64,000 bases of DNA from Pelargonium nanum (Eukaryota; Streptophyta; Magnoliopsida; Geraniales; Geraniaceae). The translations under genes were made by a program, and so were the position numbers. The DNA lies in assembly GCA_036897485.1 (NCBI GenBank), contig JAYMTF010000011.1, positions 1-64,000 on the forward strand, read 5' to 3'. Position 1 is the stretch's first letter. Each line of letters opens with the position of its first letter. The notes beneath the pieces are model-generated. The model worked only from the letters and a program-made list of their open reading frames with translations. It was not told where the DNA came from and ran no database searches. Below, piece by piece: positions 58,201 through 64,000 of the stretch.

Positions 58201-59037
58201 TCCGTGTTTCATGGGATGGGAAATTTGAATCAATCGAATCAATTAGTCACATTTTCGGTTGATTTTTTAATTAATTATATCATTGTCAAGGTTTTTTATT
58301 TTAAATTGGTTGATTGCATTATGGACTTGATGTAACTAAAATATTATCGTTTGTATTTGTCTTTTAACGTTTTTATAATTTTGAAGATATTAATGTCGAA
58401 AGCTCGATTTGATTGGTTGATTCACTTAGAATCTAACCGACGGATCTTATTGGATCTTTGTTGCTTTGTCCTATAGATCAATTCTAACAAAAGTTTATGT
58501 ACGTACTAGTTGTTGTTATTTTGCGTGAAACAAACGATTGAACTAGTAGAATCAATTTAATCCGTGAACCAGGTGTAATATCAAACAATAAAAATAGGAA
58601 ACATGTGAGTACATGTGAGACAGTGCATGTACTTTTCTATGCAGATGAAGTAACACATCGATCTACCATGCGATCTTAATGTTCGCATGAGTTTTTTTAG
58701 TAATTTATCAAAATTATTTAATTTTTTAACTTAACGAGTGATCAAGATGCTTCCCGGCGAGAAAATGCATGTACGACTTTATATAATAATATATAAATAA
58801 TTCAATTTATGAAGATGTACATTTTTTTTTTCTAATTTGGGTGCTACAAGGTCTAGCTAGCATGTAAAATATAGACATGTCACAAAAAATAACCAGAGAT
58901 GAGATCTTTGAAGATTTCAGAACTCAGATCCCAATGATGGGTTGTGTTTAAGCTTTTCTGGGTGTCATGAACTTGCAGGCTCAGTACCACAGTTGTTCTT
59001 GGACCACCATTGTAATGACTCGCAATTCGGATCTGAA

Positions 59038-59213
59038 TCACGGGTGGCAATTCGCATCTGTAAATCGTGTTTGTGTTGAAATATGTTAAATTGGTCTATC
59101 AATCCTATTATTAAATTAGTTGAATTACGGATCATGTTGATAGTTCAGTATTTTGTTGAATAGGTCAACTCAAACGGACCAAAATCCGAACCTAAACATA
59201 CCCGGAAAATTGT
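59038..59213. repeat. GGGTC-family repeat copy
   Basis: It begins CTCGCAATTCGGATCTGAA and ends CCCGGAAAATTGTCAACCC, with TGTGTTGAAATATGTTAAA and GTCAACTCAAACGGACC inside. The ends only loosely match the GAGCTGACA type. Confidence 0.35.
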
Positions 59214-59690
59214 CAACCCGAAACTCAAATTACCGGCCCAATTAGTTGGCATGAAAATTGAAGATGAACCAGCTGTTATAATTACAAGCCCAGGCCATAG
59301 CCAGCTAGCCATGCAAATTTAAGTTTTTGATTCAAAAGTATAGTGCATGTCATGCAAATTAAATGGTGTAGTTGGAAGTTTTATCACAATACAAATAAAA
59401 AGTCAAGCTCAATTCATTACTGTTTGCAAAATTTCATTTTAATTAGTTTGTGTTGTTTGAAGTGCACATTTATGATTGTGTACGCGTAGTGCCCACGATA
59501 AATGTAGTGAAATTCAGACATTAGAGAAAACGCTAAATACAAAATTTTACACCAGTAAAGTTAGATACGACCTAAGAATTAACTCATATGATATAATTGA
59601 CATTTTAATATTCAAAATTCAAACTCTTATATGCATAGTAGAGTTTGGTAAACTCAACTTATAAAGTTGATATCTAATCGCGAAAAACTC

Positions 59691-59750
59691 AATATATATA
59701 TATATATATATAGAAAAACTCAATATATATATATATGTGTGTGTGTAAAT
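59691..59750. repeat. AT/GT compound microsatellite
   Basis: CAATATATATATATATATAT, a GAAAAACTC spacer, a second AT run and then GTGTGTGTGT make up about 60 bases. The phrase AAAAACTCAATATA occurs twice, so the tract is partly duplicated. Confidence 0.8.
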
Positions 59751-61460
59751 AACTTCATTTAGGATCGGGATGGGAGGAGAATGTGATCCTCATTCCCGTC
59801 TCGTAAAAAATTCCCAATTTTTATTTTCTTTTCGAAGATATAAGGTCCCGTCGGATTTGGAGGAAATTGTCGTCCTACGGTTCTAGCTAAAAGTGCTTTA
59901 AATCAACTTTTATTATTTATTAAATCTTAGTTAAATAATAAATAAATAAATTGGTCATGTCGGCCATTAATAATAAAAACAAAATAATCCCATACGTGAG
60001 AAGTGACCGTTCGTGCTAAGAGAGATACACCTACTTGCCACCAACCCTTTCTTCTTTTCTAATTTTGTCCTAAGCAACATGGGTTTATAATTATTATTTA
60101 ATTTATAGGCTAATTTTTTAAATATATATTCGAAAATTTTATCTTCAAAAAATCACTAAAATTAAATAGTTTTATGAGCAAAATTTACTTTGAGTCATAT
60201 GTTAGTGCTTTTTTTTTTGCTATAAAAGCTCGTGAAAATTTTATCATATTCATGTCGTTTCACGTGTTGAAACAATACAATGTTCTATGGTTTTACTACA
60301 AAAAAAAAAAACAATAATTGTACGAGCAACAACCACCTAAAAACCACCATGGTACAATCGGATTGATCAGTGTTCAATCAATTAATTATTAAAGAGTATT
60401 TGATTTTTTTCATGTGTTTAGATTGATTTTGTCAATTACTCAGTGTCATTGTCACGAGATTTAATTTAAAATTTTGATATTAAATCACATTTATGTGCAA
60501 TTTTTCTTGAGGACAATTTCTCCCGATTTGTTTTACAAATCATTAGTGATCGTTAGTAATTTTCGCTTACAACCCATTATTATGGGTTGAGTGGCACCAA
60601 TTTTCTTTCGATTTGTCACACAAATCGTTCTTTCATATCCATGTGCAAATTTGGATCAAACATCTTGTTTCATATTCAAGTCGAGGAAGGTGGAACCAAA
60701 TTGATAAACTCGACTACCCTACAAAAAGATAGCACGTGTACGTGTTGCTCTACAATATTATACCTTAGACATGAATATAGAATTCCTAGAGAACGAATCA
60801 GGCATAACAATTTTGATCATATAATAAAAGTGATCGATTGATGCAAATTTGGAGTTGTACGGAAATTAAAAATATTCTAAATACAATGATTTTGTTCATT
60901 CGAACATTTGACAATTAAAAGGCCAAAATTGGGTCATATCGCTTGAAATTTGAATAGTGAGATAGGACCCAAAAATAAGAGTATCATCACATAATTAATG
61001 CAAATTGTTACACTATTGATTAACTAGGCTGATTTGATTTAATTTCACACTGAAAATGTCAATAATTAAGGTACAACATATTAATTATTTTCAAACAGAT
61101 TTCAAAAAAAAAATTATTTTCATAACACTATTGACAAAAATATGGAATAAATAGTCAACCATTGGGAGCATATAATGGCGTAGGTTTCACAATGGCAAAA
61201 ACCATGCATGCACTGTACACACAATTATTAATAGAATCTTGATGGAGTTTTATTCTGCAAAATAAAATAAATAATTATAATTTGTTGCTTCAAAAACAGG
61301 CAAAAAACAGTGCACACGACTTCATGGAATACATACAAAATAATTCAATGTTTATACTCTTAGCTTGCAAGTGGTGTGATATGTGATATTTCTCGAATTC
61401 AGAACTTAGGTTCTTTGTTCTAGTAATAATAATAATAAAATGTTTATGTACTTTGTATAT

Positions 61461-61721
61461 TATAGTTGATTGTTCGAGTTTTGGGTCAAATTTTAATTAA
61501 GGATTACCGTTTATGGGTGGGTTCAAAAGACTTAATCCGATTTTGTATCACAAGATATGCGTTCAAATTTGTTTAGCGCAAGATGTGTGGATATACTATT
61601 GATTTGTCTGACGCGACCGACTTTAAATTTTCTGGGTCTAAAGTATTCGACCCGAGTTCGCAAAAGTGTGTGTGGTTCGGTTTTCAGTGTCTATGAGTTG
61701 TTATCTAAATTGTCAGCTATA
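61461..61721. repeat. GGGTC-family repeat copy with both ends
   Basis: It starts TATAGTTGATTGTTCGAG and ends CTAAATTGTCAGCTATA, which are imperfect inverted repeats of each other. The interior has TTTTGGGTCAAATTTT, ATGGGTGGGTTC and TATTCGACCCGAGTTC. It supports the same end structure as the copy at 52452. Confidence 0.5.
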
Positions 61722-62999
61722 CATCATTCGATAAAATTGGAATGGAGCTTTATCAACGAGTTTTTTGTTCAAACATTTGATTTGTTGTGAGGAACTAGCC
61801 TCCAACAATTTCACAATAATATTTTTAATAAATATCAATGCCAAAATACATTTTCTTTGAATTATTTGACCTTAGGGTTTAAAACATTAATTTCATTCGT
61901 TCATGGTTAAATTTTTACAAAAACAATAATATAAACTAACTCTACTAAAATTTACATATCAAGAGGTGCATAAGTATTTTATTGGATATAATATATAATT
62001 AATAATTTATATTTTATAATAATATTGGATGGGTTGAGCAAGCACATGTGCACGTACGTAGACATGAATCATGGTTCATGCATGGATGTAGCAGTGTTTT
62101 TTTCTAATATTTTTGTTTATATAAACTTAGTAACTTTCCTTCTTTTAATGGCAAGTATGGTTATGTAGTTGTAGTTGTGTTTTTTAATTTATTGTTTGTT
62201 TGTTTTATTTTACGTGCATGGCATGTTATGTGTTTTTGTGATCTCGTGCATGTCTAGCTATTTTGGGACTGATAACCTAACTATTTTCTAGAATTTATCA
62301 GTATTGACCCACCTTTGAGTTATATAATTAATCAACTCAAATTAATTTGTATTGGGCCGTTTGCACGTAATATTTCAATCGGATTTGAAAATGTCTAACT
62401 CGAATTAGACCCAAAAGAATGAATTTTTTTGGAGGAGAGTGTGTCCCTTGCGTTAGGTAGCATATCGTTAGGTTGAGACTTCATATATGATTTTGAGACA
62501 CTTTTACGAGGGTGAAAGACATAATCTTAACCGAAAAACACAAAAGTTAGATCCCTCCTTTTACCCGTAAATGTGTATTTATATTCTTGCAAACCAATAT
62601 TGACATGTGTTATCGTGTGGTTGGTTGGTTGCGTGAGTTTCATTTTAGGGCTCATTTGGGTGTTGGAGTTCTAATCTCTCGGGCGTACCATATGTAAAAG
62701 CATAGGATGAGTTCTAGAGCTTGTCTTTCGAGCACTGTGGGGAGGAGTGGAGAGCTTGAAGTTTATGTCGTTTTAGGAGCGTCCTAATGAAATAATGACC
62801 TTGAAGATGCCCCAGTGAGGTGTGGAGACTTACATACGACCCGGTGAGACATGAACCTCATAGATGTAGGCAGGAGTGGATCTATAAACTTTGTTTTGTG
62901 TTAAGTGTTGACAAGCTTAAGAATAAAATTATACCAAACTAAATATTAAAACTATTTTCTATACATTTACAAGGTTTTCTAAAATATTTGTTAACAAAA

Positions 63000-63020
63000 T
63001 GTGTGTGTGTGTGTGTGTTG
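63000..63020. repeat. TG microsatellite
   Basis: A run of about ten TG dinucleotides. Nothing else notable lies beside it. Confidence 0.8.
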
Positions 63021-64000
63021 ATTCCTAGATAAATATGAAGATAAATGCTAGTGCTTGTCCTTTACTTATGCCACTCAAAAGCAAGATTAAGCATATGACA
63101 AGTGCACTTATGTCACTACATTACAAAAAGATGAACCTAATTTTTATTTATTTTATGTATAGTGAATATCAAGGTAGATTTGAGTGTTTTTGTCTCATAT
63201 TAAAATGGATTAAACAACTACTATGGAATGGGTAAAAAATAACATTATCATTTTGAGAACAATATTAATTATAATAAAGCTTTAGTTTTCTCATGACATT
63301 TGTCCCATTTTCTATTAACATACACGCAGGTTGTCTCTTTATAATTTATATTCAATTTACATATCAGTTTTTCGCTAAAATTTTTCTATTTAACGGTTAG
63401 TTTCTCATGCGCATAATCTAAATATTCGAGTTAACGATCAAAGCTCATAAACACGCAAACCAAAATACAACAATTTTAGTTTGTCAATTTAACTTCTATT
63501 CAAATAAACACATAAAACACTTTTATTAAAAGTGGAAGGTAAATTCAAACAATGTCACCAAAAGTCACAACTCGAAGGGACAAGATGCAACCAATAATAG
63601 GGAAAAAACATTGCACATAGTCATAGTAATTGGAGTAATCACAACAAATATAAAGACTCAAAGACATAATCATGAAATTAAACCAAACAAAGTAAAATTG
63701 GACTATAAATTTGAAGCAAAGCCAACTTTAACTTTTGACTAATTTGGTTATTTGTAGGGTTTATTTGGAGCAAATTATGGACATACATGCATATAGTGAT
63801 GTTTACCTACTTAACTAGATATATATTATTATTAATAACTACTATTATATTAATTATGATTTTGGTAATAGTGGACACTTTGCCACTTTAACACTATAGT
63901 AAAAGACAATTTTCTTTTGGTCTATAAAGTATTCATACGGTTTAATTTGGTCCCTTAACTATGTTTTATTTTTATTTTTGTAAGCAAGCGGCACCTTTTA

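Larger units (their letters stand above)
56944..64000. other. 7-kb AT-rich region with no recognised gene
   Basis: The left edge is the promoter of the Mut7-C gene. Further right I see GGGTC-family blocks (57140-57460, 59038-59213, 61461-61721, 62290-62420), a degenerate direct repeat (57771-58200), AT and GT microsatellites and AT-rich spacer. Short frames (for example 60587-60841, 61557-61790) have no family signature. No RNA gene was recognised. Confidence 0.55.

Noticed and set aside
59691-59750. AT-rich tract as a possible origin or matrix attachment site
   Set aside because: It is a plain dinucleotide microsatellite; nothing beyond base composition supports a function.
1-64000. LTR retroelements, CRISPR arrays, tRNA genes, bacterial-type operons
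   Set aside because: No paired LTRs, polymerase or capsid-type frames, spaced CRISPR repeats or complete tRNA cloverleafs were seen. The tRNA-like boxes at 28450-28581 and 47912-48010 are better explained as SINEs.

Overview
The window is nuclear DNA of a flowering plant, most likely a eudicot. It is AT-rich and its genes are cut by many GT-AG introns. All nine recognised proteins are land-plant housekeeping families, and the spacers hold MITEs, SINEs, low-complexity tracts and a decayed plastid rRNA insertion. The species cannot be named from sequence alone. Exon chains were built by hand from reading frame, splice consensus and recalled family sequences. In each gene called complete, every exon phase closes on an open frame.

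Layout: (1) 1-1806, + strand, the 3' end of the retromer subunit VPS26. (2) 2807-5632, +, a complete MYG1-type DHH exonuclease. (3) 6337-8960, -, a chloroplast rhodanese-like protein (STR14 type). (4) 11340-15858, +, an MFS transporter of the MOT2/MFSD5 family. (5) 17118-27856, -, the giant Sec39/NBAS-type ER tethering subunit MIP2 (12 exons, 2405 aa). (6) 31289-35415, -, an oligopeptide transporter (OPT) with an unusual repeat-built leader. (7) 42144-46161, -, an NSR-like RRM protein. (8) 47458-50971, -, a protein of the SIN-component CDC14/ARM-like family. (9) 52329-56943, -, a DEDDy 3'-5' exonuclease fused to a Mut7-C zinc-ribbon domain. From 56944 to 64000 I find no gene, only repeats and AT-rich spacer.

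The genes do not form an operon or a pathway. VPS26 and MIP2 both act in membrane traffic. MYG1 and the Mut7-C protein are both nucleases. From memory, the order VPS26 - STR14 - MFS - OPT matches Arabidopsis At4g27690-At4g27730, with MYG1 and MIP2 as extra genes here.

The notable signals are structural. Local tandem duplications copy exon/intron junctions in the OPT leader, the exonuclease gene and probably the NSR-like gene. A GGGTC-rich repeat with GAGCTGACA-type ends occurs in introns and spacers. A plastid 23S rRNA fragment is present in two overlapping pieces. A ~240-bp satellite-like array lies between the OPT and NSR-like genes. I found no CRISPR array, intact transposon, LTR element or new multi-gene system.
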